DNA of 64,000 nucleotides, taken from NCBI RefSeq assembly GCF_900128415.1, contig NZ_LT635772.1, positions 1,550,001 through 1,614,000 on the forward strand, written 5' to 3'. Under the pieces are notes generated by a model. The model saw only the letters and a list, made by a program, of their open reading frames with translations. It ran no database searches and was not told where the DNA came from. The first letter of the stretch is position 1. Each line of letters opens with the position of its first letter. This document shows, piece by piece, positions 41,660 to 50,453 of the stretch. The position numbers and the translations under genes are program-made. The DNA comes from Anaerococcus mediterraneensis (GTDB taxonomy: Bacteria > Bacillota > Clostridia > Tissierellales > Peptoniphilaceae).

Positions 41660-43381
41660 TCAATTTGCTATTTCATATAAATGCTTATACGCAGAACACG
41701 ACTTAATAAGTTCTTCATGTTTTCCATCGCAAATGATTTTCCCATTTTCCATATATATGATCTTATCTGCATTTATGACAGTTTTAATTTTATGTGTAAT
41801 AACAATTAGTGTTTTTCCTTTGGTAAATTCCAGTAACGCTCCTTGAATTTTTTCTTCATTTTCAATATCTGTACTTGCAGTTGCTTCATCTAATATGATA
41901 ATTGGAGCATTTTTTAGAATTGCTCTGGCAATAGCTATTCTTTGCTTTTCTCCGCCGGATAACCTATCCCCTGCGATGGTGTCATATCCATCAGGTAAAG
42001 TTATAATAAAATCATGGCAACCGGCTCTTTTAGCAGCTTCTATCACCTCATCATTCGTTGCATCTTTTTTACCTATTCTAATATTTTCCAAAATAGTATC
42101 ATCAAATAAAAATGTATTTTGATCCACATAGGAGATAAGAGTATTCAGGTCATTCATTGAAAGTTCTTTTACCCCTATACCACCTATTTTTATTTTTCCT
42201 TTCTCAAAATCCCAAAATCCGGCTAAAAGTTTCATTAGAGTTGATTTTCCTGAACCTGAAGTACCAATAATTGCAGTCATAGTTTTTTCTTTAATGGTTA
42301 AATTCACATCATCAACATCATTTTTTGTCCCATCATAAGAAAATTGTAAATTTTCAAACGCTATGTCGTATGTCATTTTTTCTTTTAAATTAGAATTCTC
42401 ACTTCTCTTAAGTTCCGGATAATCTAAGATTCCTTTTATTTCCTTAGTAACAGTTCCCATCTGTGCCAATTGGTCAACATAACTGGATGCTTTAACAATC
42501 GGTTTGAATATTCCAAGAGAAATCATCATAAACAAAAATAAACTTTGCTCAGTAAGAAACCCATTATTAAAAAATATCAATCCCACAACAATTGTTGGAA
42601 ATATAGATACAGGAGCTATGCTATAGGAAAGAGACGCATAAATCTGTGAGCTTTTCATCCAGTTTATAGCATACTCCGCATGGCGTATGATTGCATTTTT
42701 ATATTTAGCATAGGAACTATCTTCCATATTGAAAGTTTTAATTACCTCAATCCCCTTGACATACTCTATAACCGCTTGATTCATATTATTTTGTGCCTGT
42801 ACTTGTCTCTCATATTTTTTCTTATATCCAATCATCATAAGCATTCCGATTGATAGTCCAAATATAACCCAAAGAAATATAATCCCGGTAAGCTTAATAT
42901 TAACTGCAAGCATCCAAACAATCATGGCAATAGGTATCAATAAATTTGCAGTCATCTCAGGAAGTAGATGTGCTAATGTTTTTTCTATATCTTCCACCCT
43001 ATCTACCAATATCGTTTTTAATGTTCCACTAGGATTCATATCAAAATATCCCATCGGCAATCTAACAAATTTATCACAAATTGCATATCTTAAGTCCTTT
43101 AGCGTTAAGTATGCTGCTTTATGAGATATAAGTGTTGAAATATTTGAAAGCAGCACCCCTGATATTTTGCAGATTATAGTGAAAATCAAGACATATATCA
43201 TGTTGTTTCCATGAAATCCTTTGAAGATATATCCCGCTAAAATTCCAACAAAAGCGTATGATAACAGTTCGCATAGAACAGAAAGCATACTTAGCATAAC
43301 AGATAAAATATATCTTTTTTTGTATGGCTTTATAAACGGATCCATTTCTTTAAAAAAGTTTGGTTCTTTCTCTTTTTTCAT
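41660..43381 (-). CDS. ABC transporter, exporter-fold subunit 1 (cargo D)
   Basis: The 573-residue protein has six helices and an NBD with Walker A GTSGSGKST, Walker B IIILDEATASTD and H-loop THKI. The stretch before the signature is shortened (DTIAGDRLSGGEKQR, without the usual EGG insert). It begins nine bases after the S-component stop. It is closest in layout to the first subunits of units A and B. Confidence 0.87.
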   Translation of the reverse strand: MKKEKEPNFFKEMDPFIKPYKKRYILSVMLSMLSVLCELLSYAFVGILAGYIFKGFHGNNMIYVLIFTIICKISGVLLSNISTLISHKAAYLTLKDLRYAICDKFVRLPMGYFDMNPSGTLKTILVDRVEDIEKTLAHLLPEMTANLLIPIAMIVWMLAVNIKLTGIIFLWVIFGLSIGMLMMIGYKKKYERQVQAQNNMNQAVIEYVKGIEVIKTFNMEDSSYAKYKNAIIRHAEYAINWMKSSQIYASLSYSIAPVSIFPTIVVGLIFFNNGFLTEQSLFLFMMISLGIFKPIVKASSYVDQLAQMGTVTKEIKGILDYPELKRSENSNLKEKMTYDIAFENLQFSYDGTKNDVDDVNLTIKEKTMTAIIGTSGSGKSTLMKLLAGFWDFEKGKIKIGGIGVKELSMNDLNTLISYVDQNTFLFDDTILENIRIGKKDATNDEVIEAAKRAGCHDFIITLPDGYDTIAGDRLSGGEKQRIAIARAILKNAPIIILDEATASTDIENEEKIQGALLEFTKGKTLIVITHKIKTVINADKIIYMENGKIICDGKHEELIKSCSAYKHLYEIAN

Positions 43382-43390
43382 GACTTCACC

Positions 43391-43972
43391 CTATGCATTA
43401 GCTTCTTTTTCTAAAATATGTTTCCTTACGACCTTGCTACCTATATAAGCTCCTGCGATTGCTGAAACTATAACTAAGGCAAGTAAAATCAGCGTTCCCC
43501 AAGAAGAAATCATTTTGCCTGCCGCTATAATATTTGAAGCTAACTCCTTTTGTTTCATGGCTCCTATAGTTTTATTCAAGGCTATTGTATATGGATAAAT
43601 TACACTTCCAATTGAAGCCAAAGTTTGCTGAATAACATAGCTGACTCCAATAACTTTTAAATTACCATAACCTTTTTTATATAATAAAAACTCTGCTATC
43701 AATCCTGAAATTACAAACATCAAAATATATGGTGGATAGAATGCTATCACTCCTTGAATAAGGGAATATATAAAAAACGCTCCTCTTTTTTTCACTTTCA
43801 CTCCGATAACATAGAAAACAATACCCTGTAATAATGAGTAAAGCACCGGTGTTAAGAGTATGGTAATTGGTGTTGCATACATGAATGTTCCAATCGAAAA
43901 TATCAAAATGTTACACAATGATAATAAAGTAACTGTAATGATATCTTTCGCTTTCAATTTGTTTTTGTTCAT
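43391..43972 (-). CDS. MptD-family ECF transporter S component (cargo D)
   Basis: The 193-residue membrane protein has six hydrophobic segments, starts LKAKDIITVTLLSLCN and ends in IAGAYIGSKVVRKHILEKEA, matching the overall plan of the S components at 32440 and 61784, although it is the most diverged of the three. AGGAGG precedes the ATG. Substrate unknown; divergence among the three suggests different ligands. Confidence 0.78.
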   Translation of the reverse strand: MNKNKLKAKDIITVTLLSLCNILIFSIGTFMYATPITILLTPVLYSLLQGIVFYVIGVKVKKRGAFFIYSLIQGVIAFYPPYILMFVISGLIAEFLLYKKGYGNLKVIGVSYVIQQTLASIGSVIYPYTIALNKTIGAMKQKELASNIIAAGKMISSWGTLILLALVIVSAIAGAYIGSKVVRKHILEKEANA

Positions 43973-43990
43973 GATTAAGTCCTCCTATTT

Positions 43991-46156
43991 TTATAAAATA
44001 TTTATCATCAAAATTACTATCATTCCAATCATCAATATGTAATCGCATAAACTGAACTGTAAAGTAACATAAGATGATTTTTTATGATTTAAAGCAATTC
44101 CTCTTGTTTCTGCTGAAGCTGATAAAGTTTCCCCTATTCTTATCACTCGAAAAATGAGTGATACAATCAGAGCCTCAAGATAATCTATTTTTTCTTTTAT
44201 TATATTTTTATGCTTGCAACTTCCTCTATTTCTAAGCACCTGTCTAAGTAATTTAAAATCATTCCTTAGCACCGGGAAAAACCTGAAAGAAACTGCAAGA
44301 ATCAATAATAACCTCTCAGGTATTCTTATTTTTCTAAGTCCCGCGAGCATATTTGTTGCCCCTCTACCTCCAAGAATAATAGGAAATAGTAGAAATATTA
44401 AAATAAATCTAGGAAACAAATTTGCCGTAAACATTGTAATTTCATTCGGATATATGATTTCAAGACCGTAAATAAGTCCTATAATGATAGAAGTAATTCC
44501 TAAAGTCTTATATCTTCTATTTGCAATAGAAAAAACGAGAGCTAATAAATTGCATTCAAAAATCAAACTTTTATTGTCGATTCCTACTGCAACCATACAA
44601 AGAAGCCAAAACAAAATATTTGTTCTCGGATCTAAAAGATTTTTTTCTCTTTTTGCCGGAGGTTGATGTTCTAAATCTTTTTCAAATATACTTTTAATGC
44701 TTTCAATATCTCTATTCTCTTTTACTTCACAAATCCTTTGTATCGTTCCATCATCAAGTTCCAAACATTTATCCGCAACTGATGAAATAAATTCTAAGTC
44801 ATGGCTAATTGTTATCACGATTTTTTTCTTTTTCATATCGTTTATCAATCCCACTACAGTATCTAAACTTTTTTTGTCCATTCCTGAGGTTGGTTCATCT
44901 AAAATAACCACACTTTTATCCGAAAGATACGCCATCATTAAGGTTAATTTTTGCATTTGCCCACCTGAAAGAGAAAATGGATGTCTATCACGATATTTCC
45001 ACATATCAAACTTTTTAAGTAGAGCTTCTATCTCATCATATTTGTTTCGATTTACACCGTACTTCAGTTCAGATAATACAGAATTTGTAAAAAATTGAAA
45101 TTCAGCTTCTTGCATAATAAATAGGCTATCCTGCGATAGCTGCCTATGGCTCAATTCTTTTTCCTTTAAAAAAACTCTTCCCTTTTTTGGTTTCAATAGT
45201 CCACATACACATTTTCCTAAGGTGGTTTTACCTGAACCATTTTTGCCAATCAAGCAAGTCACTTCTCCCAAATAAGCTGTAAACGACAAATCATTTAAAA
45301 TATATTGTTTTTTATATCCAAAGGATATATTTTTTACCTCTAATTTATCATTGACAACATTAGAACACTTCTTCTGAACCTCAATCTGATTCAAATCCGT
45401 AACTCGTAAACACAAATTATTTAATTCATCCTTAGAAAATATCTTAAAATCGTCCTTATCATACTTTTCATAAAAGCTTCCATTTTTTATTAGCCAATAT
45501 TCATCAGCCAACTCTTTCAAATAGTAAAGCCTATGTTCACTGATTATTAGAGTTTTTCCATCTTCTTTTAGAAGCAATAAGATATTTTTCAGTTTTTCTA
45601 TGGCTAAATAATCTAAGTTTGCAGTTGGCTCGTCAAGTAAAATAATATCCGTATCCATTGCCCAAGCAGACATAATCGCTATTAGTTGACGCTCTCCGCT
45701 TGAAAGTTTGAATACTTCCCTGTTTTTCAAATACTCCAAGCCAAATTTTGAAAAAGCTTCTTCTGTTCTTCTTTTTATTATTTCCTGGCTTAACCCTTTA
45801 TTTTCAAGTCCAAAAGATACTTCCGTATCGCTTTCCATTGTAAAAAATTGACTTCTTGGATCTTGAAAAACGGACGAAATCAATTCTCCAACTTCTCCAA
45901 TGTTCTTGTTTTCTATATTGTTGCTATTTACCAAGATATAGCCATTAAATATCCCATCATAGAACTCTGGTATTAAATGGTTTAAGCACCTAAGTAATGT
46001 TGATTTTCCACATCCACTTTCGCCACAAAGAACTATGCAATCTCCTTTTGATATGCTGCCAATTACATCATCTAACGACTTTTCCTTTTTGCCTTCATAG
46101 GAAAAATCTATTTTAAAATCTAAAATATTTTCGTCCTTCTTGCCTTTATCGTACAT
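43991..46156 (-). CDS. Three-domain ECF energizing protein: EcfA-EcfA'-EcfT fusion (cargo D)
   Basis: The 721-residue protein joins two ATPases and the T component in one chain. Domain 1 has Walker A GESGCGKST, signature LSSGERQL and Walker B IILLDEPTANLD; domain 2 (from about 270) has GKNGSGKTT, LSGGQMQK and VVILDEPTSGMD; residues about 490-721 are EcfT with five helices, the coupling stretch LRKIRIPERLLLILAVSF and ASAETRGI. In cargos B and C the same parts are separate genes. Fusion fixes stoichiometry. The domain 1 signature has Ser in place of the second Gly (LSSGE), which may weaken that ATP site. Confidence 0.85.
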   Translation of the reverse strand: MYDKGKKDENILDFKIDFSYEGKKEKSLDDVIGSISKGDCIVLCGESGCGKSTLLRCLNHLIPEFYDGIFNGYILVNSNNIENKNIGEVGELISSVFQDPRSQFFTMESDTEVSFGLENKGLSQEIIKRRTEEAFSKFGLEYLKNREVFKLSSGERQLIAIMSAWAMDTDIILLDEPTANLDYLAIEKLKNILLLLKEDGKTLIISEHRLYYLKELADEYWLIKNGSFYEKYDKDDFKIFSKDELNNLCLRVTDLNQIEVQKKCSNVVNDKLEVKNISFGYKKQYILNDLSFTAYLGEVTCLIGKNGSGKTTLGKCVCGLLKPKKGRVFLKEKELSHRQLSQDSLFIMQEAEFQFFTNSVLSELKYGVNRNKYDEIEALLKKFDMWKYRDRHPFSLSGGQMQKLTLMMAYLSDKSVVILDEPTSGMDKKSLDTVVGLINDMKKKKIVITISHDLEFISSVADKCLELDDGTIQRICEVKENRDIESIKSIFEKDLEHQPPAKREKNLLDPRTNILFWLLCMVAVGIDNKSLIFECNLLALVFSIANRRYKTLGITSIIIGLIYGLEIIYPNEITMFTANLFPRFILIFLLFPIILGGRGATNMLAGLRKIRIPERLLLILAVSFRFFPVLRNDFKLLRQVLRNRGSCKHKNIIKEKIDYLEALIVSLIFRVIRIGETLSASAETRGIALNHKKSSYVTLQFSLCDYILMIGMIVILMINIL

Positions 46157-46160
46157 AAAT

Positions 46161-46787
46161 TCAATACCTATTTATAATTTCATCAAATATCTTTTCCCAA
46201 CCCGCCCCAATAAATTCGCCGAGCATTTTTGTGTACTCGATTGTCTCCTCTTTGCTATATCCTTTTTCAATCACTAATTTAAAAGCACTAAATTGTTGAT
46301 TCATCAAAAGCTCTACCAAATCTAATTTCATCTCACTTATATTCGGGTCTATATTTTCCCTTATAAATTGTTTTGTTATGGAAATTTTATTATTCATCAT
46401 TTCACGAAATATTGCTTCTACAGAACTGCCTTTACTTGAGCAAAGTATTAGTTTGCACTCCTCGTAATATTTAAATAACACATCTACATATCCTTTGGTT
46501 TCTTTCTGAATGCTACGCAAAAAATGATCAAAGTTTTTATCTACGCAATATTCCCTATACGAGTATTCGTTCTCTTTTCTTTTCACACTTATTGCTTCTA
46601 AAAATTCTTTTATCAAACTATAAAAAAGTTCATCTTTCCCTTTATACCTTGTATAGATTGCTCCCGTTGTAACTCCCGCTCTTTTAGCAATATTGCCTAT
46701 TGAAGCAGCCTGAAATCCATTTTGCAAAAACTCTATTTTAGCAGCTTCAATGATTGGTTTATCAAGTTCATGGTTTCTATTTGCCAT
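46161..46787 (-). CDS. TetR/AcrR-family regulator (cargo D)
   Basis: The 208-residue protein has the TetR HTH (IIEAAKIEFLQNGFQAASIG, then IAKRAGVTTGAIYTRYKGK). The start MANRNHE is chosen because it lies seven bases after GGAGG; the longer frame adds non-typical sequence. It heads the operon TetR-AAT-S-ABC1-ABC2, with only four bases to the next gene. A promoter with overlapping inverted repeats lies upstream, fitting autorepression. Confidence 0.85.
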   Translation of the reverse strand: MANRNHELDKPIIEAAKIEFLQNGFQAASIGNIAKRAGVTTGAIYTRYKGKDELFYSLIKEFLEAISVKRKENEYSYREYCVDKNFDHFLRSIQKETKGYVDVLFKYYEECKLILCSSKGSSVEAIFREMMNNKISITKQFIRENIDPNISEMKLDLVELLMNQQFSAFKLVIEKGYSKEETIEYTKMLGEFIGAGWEKIFDEIINRY

Positions 46788-46828
46788 GTCCATTCCTCCA
46801 TTCTTACAAAACTTTAATTTTAATAGTA

Positions 46829-46868
46829 TAATCAATAATCTAATTATCAATAACGATATTATTGATTA
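46829..46868. promoter_or_regulatory. Candidate TetR operator, paired inverted repeats
   Basis: TAATCAATAA (46829-46838) and TTATTGATTA (46859-46868) form a perfect 10-bp inverted repeat, with a third half-site TATCAATAA at 46845-46853. The right arm overlaps the -10 box, so binding would shut the promoter. Confidence 0.6.
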
Positions 46869-46893
46869 TACATCAGTTAGTTTTATCTAACAA
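46865..46893 (-). promoter_or_regulatory. Sigma-A promoter of cargo D operon
   Basis: -35 TTGTTA (46888-46893) and -10 TATAAT (46865-46870) with a 17-base spacer on the minus strand. Confidence 0.6.
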
Positions 46894-46959
46894 TAGTTGT
46901 AAGATGTTTTTTTTTAGAAAATTAACTGATTTACATATTTATTTGTATGAAATAAAATA

Positions 46960-46987
46960 GTCGGTGCAGTTTTAAAACTACGCCGAC
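46960..46987. terminator. Hairpin between TnpX relic and cargo D promoter
   Basis: GTCGG...CCGAC with inner AGTTTTAAAACT forms an imperfect hairpin; TATTTTATTT follows on the minus strand. Likely terminator of transcripts from further right, outside the relic. Confidence 0.45.
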
Positions 46988-47063
46988 CACAAAGTCATAA
47001 TTTGATTTTTTCCATACTAGCTTTTTTCTTTTCTAAATATCTGTAATTATACTCTCGCTTCTT

Positions 47064-47620
47064 CTATCTCTTTTTCCTTAGCTTCTCTAGTGCATCAAGT
47101 TCCTCTTGCGTAAGTTCTTTAGGTTCTTCTTGTGGCAATTCAAACTTGCCAATAAAGTTCAGGTATATTTTAACTTCCTATGTTCTTTCATAGTTATACT
47201 ATTTACCATCGTGAACCAGTATCTTATCTACAAATTCATTTATCATTGGAGTTGTAAGTTCGCTAAAATCATATATTTCTTTACAAGTGATATAAACTTA
47301 TCTGCTCTAATACTATCTTCCTAAAAGTTTTTTAATATACTTTTTGAATGTTCAATGGATATTTCTAATGCCATTTGCTCTTTTGAGGTTGAGTACACTT
47401 TTTTTATAAATTCTTCTTCATTCAACTTTACATACTCGCTTACTTCTTTGATAGTCTCTAAAACTAATTTATTAAGAACTTCGTACCTGATATAGTATGA
47501 TGAACATTTTTCTTCAAAATTCCCTTTTGCTAAGTTATATATTGAACAAATATATTCATCTTTAGGGGGACGCCTTTTATCTGTTTTTCTGCCTAACCAG
47601 TCTCTTTTAAATCCGGCTTT
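47064..47620 (-). pseudogene. TnpX-like serine recombinase, C-terminal relic
   Basis: Pieces in shifting frames read KAGFKRDWLGRKTDKRRPPK, SSYYIRYEVLNKLVLETIKE, DSIRADKFISLVKKY, DFSELTTPMINEFVDKI and VKIYLNFIGKFELPQEEP with TQEELDALEKLRKKR. This is the DUF4368-containing C-terminus of TnpX-type recombinases, with several stops and at least two frameshifts. The catalytic domain is absent. It lies between the cargo D regulator and right repeat D. Confidence 0.75.
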
Positions 47621-47627
47621 TCCACCT

Positions 47628-47801
47628 TTAGTAGTTTATGTGTGTTCTTTTGTCTGATAGATAGTTTTTCATGTTGGAATATATAATCTGTATTTCTTCA
47701 TTGTTCATCGCTTTTATTTCTTCTGTGCTTTTATATGTTTTGTATGTTCCATCTTGATCTGCTTTTATTAGTTCATCTATTAGCTCTTGTCTTTTATTCA
47801 T
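47628..47801 (-). CDS. Small conserved element protein, 57 aa (copy 2)
   Basis: Same protein as at 39223-39396 except for the last residue (Tyr for Cys). AGGAGG lies before the ATG, 74 bases after the relaxase stop, in the same direction, so it is the gene next to the relaxase in its parental setting. Confidence 0.65.
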   Translation of the reverse strand: MNKRQELIDELIKADQDGTYKTYKSTEEIKAMNNEEIQIIYSNMKNYLSDKRTHINY

Positions 47802-48000
47802 CTCTATTACCTCCTAGATCTGCCTTTATTTTCTTGGTCATATTATAGCTTGGATAAGATATTTTTACCAGGTCTTATCTTTCTTGATTTTTGTAATAGT
47901 CTTTGGTTGATTGTCTTTTTTCATTAAACTTATCACTGTCTTGCTTATACTCTTTAATCTTTTCTATGATACTTTCTTTTTCTCCTCTCTTGATTGCCTT
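47628..48000. repeat. Direct repeat D, right copy
   Basis: Parental copy of the repeat at 39223-39610; here continuous with the intact relaxase gene. Confidence 0.85.
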
Positions 48001-49509
48001 GTCAATTTCTATGGATAGGTCAATACCATATTCTTCATTGACTACTTCTACTGCATATTTAATATGATTTATTTCCTTGTATCTTTCCCTTATCTTTTCT
48101 GACTCTGTATTTAATTTACTGATTTCATCTTCTAAGTTTTTGATTTCTCCTAACCATTCTTTTTCTCTTAAATTTTTCTTTCCACTGAATTTTTCAATTA
48201 AGTTCCTTGCCCTTATATGTTGGTCTATTTCCTTTTGATTATTCTTGTAGAAGTTTTCTTTGAATATTTTCTTGCTTTCATATTCTTGATAGGTTGCTTT
48301 TGTTTTTCTTACAGTCTTTGCATAGGCTAAGCACTTATTAAGGTCTTCTATCTTTTGACTGTTTTCTTTTATGGTCTTATATATTTCAGTGTTTTTGCTT
48401 CTTAGGGTATTTATATGCCCTTGTAGGTCTGATATGGTTTTTATTTTATTTTCTCTTAGATAATTTATTCCACTTGCATATCTTTTTAGATCATAGATTG
48501 CCTTGTTTCTTTTTCCATAAAATGATAATCCAGCTCTATTATTTTCTTGCATTTCTTGATAAAAGCTTAAATATTCATAGAGGTTAAAGAGTCCTGATTC
48601 ATTTTCTATTTGCTTTTTACTTTGGTCTTTATATTCCTTGTATGATTCTTTTAGCTTATCTTTGAAGTCTGCTAACCAAGATGTTATTTTCTTTATTTCA
48701 TTTCCTATGTTTTTTAATAGTTCATTCTGTCTTTTTATTTCACGATTTATATCTCCTTTTTCTGTTCTTATTCCTTTTCTTTCCATTGCACTAGCACTTG
48801 CTCCTAGATGTATTGTTGGTATTTGTTTTATGCCTTGTCTTTTAAAACTCCTATGGTCTACTCTTTTTTCTATCTTGTTTTTTGCTAGGTATTCATTGCA
48901 AAGGTCTGAAAAATTTTCTCTCCATTTTTCTACATTGCCTTTATCGTTCCAGCTTGTTAGTTCTACTTTTCTTGTCTTAGGTTTTCCATTTTTGTTTAAA
49001 ATCTTTTCTCCTTTTTCATCTAGGATATATTCTTTTTTACTTTTTTGCCCCCATGTTCCATCTTCATTTATTGGTCTTACTATGGTCATTATATGAGCAT
49101 GAATGTTTTGATTTCCTTCTCTACTTTCATCATGAATTGCTAGGTCTACTATCATTCCCTCTTTTACAAAATTGTTTTGAACATATTCTTCTATCATCTT
49201 TTTATTTTCTTCTATGCTTAACTCTTTTGGTAAAGATATGATAAAGTTTCTTGCAATTTGGGCATTAGAGTTTTTCTCAAATAGTTCTACCGAGTTCCAC
49301 AAGGTTTTTCGGTCTTTATATTCTTCTGGTGCGTGATCTGGTAAATATATTTCTTTGCTAATTACTCCTTGTTTTTTTGTATAGTCATGGGTTACTCCGT
49401 CCCATTCATTTTTTATTTTTTCTCCACTTATATATGCTGCACTTGCTACTGCACTTTTTCCTTTTCCTCTTGATATTATGTTTACTGAAAAATGAAAACT
49501 GTCTGCCAT
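47875..49509 (-). CDS. mobA: MobA/MobL-family relaxase (MOBQ)
   Basis: The 544-residue protein has the MobA/MobL N-terminal domain: FHFSVNIISRGKGKSAVASA (with AAYISGEKI after it), RNFIISLPKELS, and the metal-binding NIHAHIMTIVRP motif; catalytic Tyr is probably in the AAYISG segment. The C-terminal half is coiled coil. It nicks oriT for transfer. A likely oriT lies 270-300 bases upstream, and a DUF3847 gene beyond it, the usual order in small mobilizable plasmids of Gram-positive anaerobes. No transfer machinery is present, so it must rely on a helper. Confidence 0.88.
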   Translation of the reverse strand: MADSFHFSVNIISRGKGKSAVASAAYISGEKIKNEWDGVTHDYTKKQGVISKEIYLPDHAPEEYKDRKTLWNSVELFEKNSNAQIARNFIISLPKELSIEENKKMIEEYVQNNFVKEGMIVDLAIHDESREGNQNIHAHIMTIVRPINEDGTWGQKSKKEYILDEKGEKILNKNGKPKTRKVELTSWNDKGNVEKWRENFSDLCNEYLAKNKIEKRVDHRSFKRQGIKQIPTIHLGASASAMERKGIRTEKGDINREIKRQNELLKNIGNEIKKITSWLADFKDKLKESYKEYKDQSKKQIENESGLFNLYEYLSFYQEMQENNRAGLSFYGKRNKAIYDLKRYASGINYLRENKIKTISDLQGHINTLRSKNTEIYKTIKENSQKIEDLNKCLAYAKTVRKTKATYQEYESKKIFKENFYKNNQKEIDQHIRARNLIEKFSGKKNLREKEWLGEIKNLEDEISKLNTESEKIRERYKEINHIKYAVEVVNEEYGIDLSIEIDKAIKRGEKESIIEKIKEYKQDSDKFNEKRQSTKDYYKNQER

Positions 49510-49611
49510 TTTTTATCACTTCCTTTCTTTTTTTGTTGTTTTAGGTGGAGGCTTAATAGATTTTTATATCCTCTTTGTGAATGAGCGTTTTGAAATGATA
49601 GAATAGAAAAA

Positions 49612-49652
49612 GCCGACTACTGAATTAATTTTTGTTGTTTCAGTATGTCGGC
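49612..49652 (-). terminator. Intrinsic terminator between oriT and relaxase gene
   Basis: Stem GCCGAC-T/A-ACTGAA with its complement, loop of 14, then TTTTTC on the minus strand. It ends the DUF3847 transcript. Confidence 0.7.
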
Positions 49653-49680
49653 TTAATTGTTTTGTTCATTTCAAATTTTA

Positions 49681-49726
49681 AAAGTCAAGGGCGAGCGTTA
49701 GCGAGTTTATTTACCCTTGACTTTTA
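49681..49726. repeat. 12-bp inverted repeat in oriT region
   Basis: AAAAGTCAAGGG (49681-49692) and CCCTTGACTTTT (49715-49726) are perfect complements around a G+C-rich loop with CGAGCG and AGCGAG. It may be a relaxosome or origin structure. The 49510-49843 gap contains no gene. Confidence 0.55.
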
Positions 49727-49778
49727 AAAAGCGAATGGTTGTTGGTCGCTGCAAGGGTTTGGCTCCGCAGGACGCAAG

Positions 49779-49808
49779 CACCCTTTAGGGTGTATAATTG
49801 CGCCCTTA
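49779..49808 (+). other. Candidate oriT with MOBQ-type nic site
   Basis: The perfect inverted repeat CACCCT-TT-AGGGTG is followed at once by TATAATTGCGCCCTTAG. The MOBQ (RSF1010/pIP501-like) nic region consensus is TAAGTGCGCCCT behind an inverted repeat; this differs at one or two positions. It lies next to a MOBQ relaxase gene, which supports the call. The exact nick position is inferred from the family. Confidence 0.65.
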
Positions 49809-49843
49809 GAAAATCTAAGGGAGATTTGATTATTTTATTTTTC

Positions 49844-50134
49844 CTAATTTTCTCTGATTATTTTTATTGTTTCTTTAAATTCTTTTGTCTCTGTTGCTTC
49901 TTTTAATAGGATTTTTATTTCTTCATCTGTTAGTTCTTCTGAATTTTCTATAAGGCTTTCTAAGATTGCTCCTCTTGTTATGAGCCTATGAGTTCTTTCT
50001 TTTCTTCTTTTTTCTATGTCTTGTTTTAATATCTTCTTTTCTTGATTTTTTAGTTGCCTTAATCTTTCCTCTGTATCATCAATTTTATCTTTTATTTCTT
50101 TTGACTCTTGTCTTATTTGTTCTAATTTTTTCAT
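49844..50134 (-). CDS. DUF3847-family mobilization-associated protein
   Basis: The 96-residue protein is a coiled coil (residues 1-45, Lys/Glu-rich) followed by the conserved RLITRGAILESLI block and a Glu-rich tail. DUF3847 genes accompany MobA/MobL relaxases on small plasmids and transposons, where a MobC-like DNA-binding role is suspected. A decayed copy of the same block is at 51749-51937. The ATG has AGGAGA upstream. Confidence 0.75.
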   Translation of the reverse strand: MKKLEQIRQESKEIKDKIDDTEERLRQLKNQEKKILKQDIEKRRKERTHRLITRGAILESLIENSEELTDEEIKILLKEATETKEFKETIKIIREN

Positions 50135-50154
50135 ACTGATCTCCTTTCTTGTAT

Positions 50155-50184
50155 TAAAAAAGAGATAACATTTCTGCTATCCCT
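50155..50184 (-). terminator. Intrinsic terminator
   Basis: Stem AGGGATAGCA/TGTTATCTCT with GAAA loop and two imperfect pairs, then six Ts on the minus strand. It follows the gene remnant at 50206-50334. Confidence 0.7.
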
Positions 50185-50205
50185 TTCAAAGTTTCATTAT
50201 TAAAT

Positions 50206-50334
50206 TTATATAATACTCTTTTCGATAATATCTAATATTTCCTTTTGTATAGATTCTATCTTTCTATCTATTCCTTTTTGTTGCATGATGTGATTTTGTA
50301 TCTCTGAAATAATTTTCTTCTGTTCATTTTTACG
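50206..50334 (-). pseudogene. 3' remnant of an unidentified coiled-coil gene
   Basis: A frame without start reads NEQKKIISEIQNHIMQQKG, then KIESIQKEILDIIEKSII and stop, followed by a proper terminator. Product unrecognised; probably the end of an element gene cut off when the Dps gene region was joined. Confidence 0.4.
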
Positions 50335-50388
50335 ATATTAGGATGAAATAATAAATATTTTCTAGTAATTTTATTCAATATTATAGAC

Positions 50389-50436
50389 TTGACTTGTTTT
50401 TTATTATTGCATATAATAATGATAATTAAAATCATT
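50389..50436 (+). promoter_or_regulatory. dps promoter with Fur/PerR-like operator
   Basis: -35 TTGACT (50389-50394), 17-base spacer, -10 TATAAT (50412-50417), then the palindrome AATGAT-AATTAAA-ATCATT (50418-50436) directly downstream. A peroxide- or iron-responsive repressor site is expected in front of dps genes, so PerR or Fur control is likely. Confidence 0.7.
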
Positions 50437-50453
50437 TGAAAGTGAGGAATAAA

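Noticed and set aside
48638..49096. 152-codon plus-strand frame opposite the MOBQ relaxase
   Set aside because: It lies wholly antisense to a conserved relaxase domain and shows hydrophobic, low-complexity composition typical of a shadow frame.
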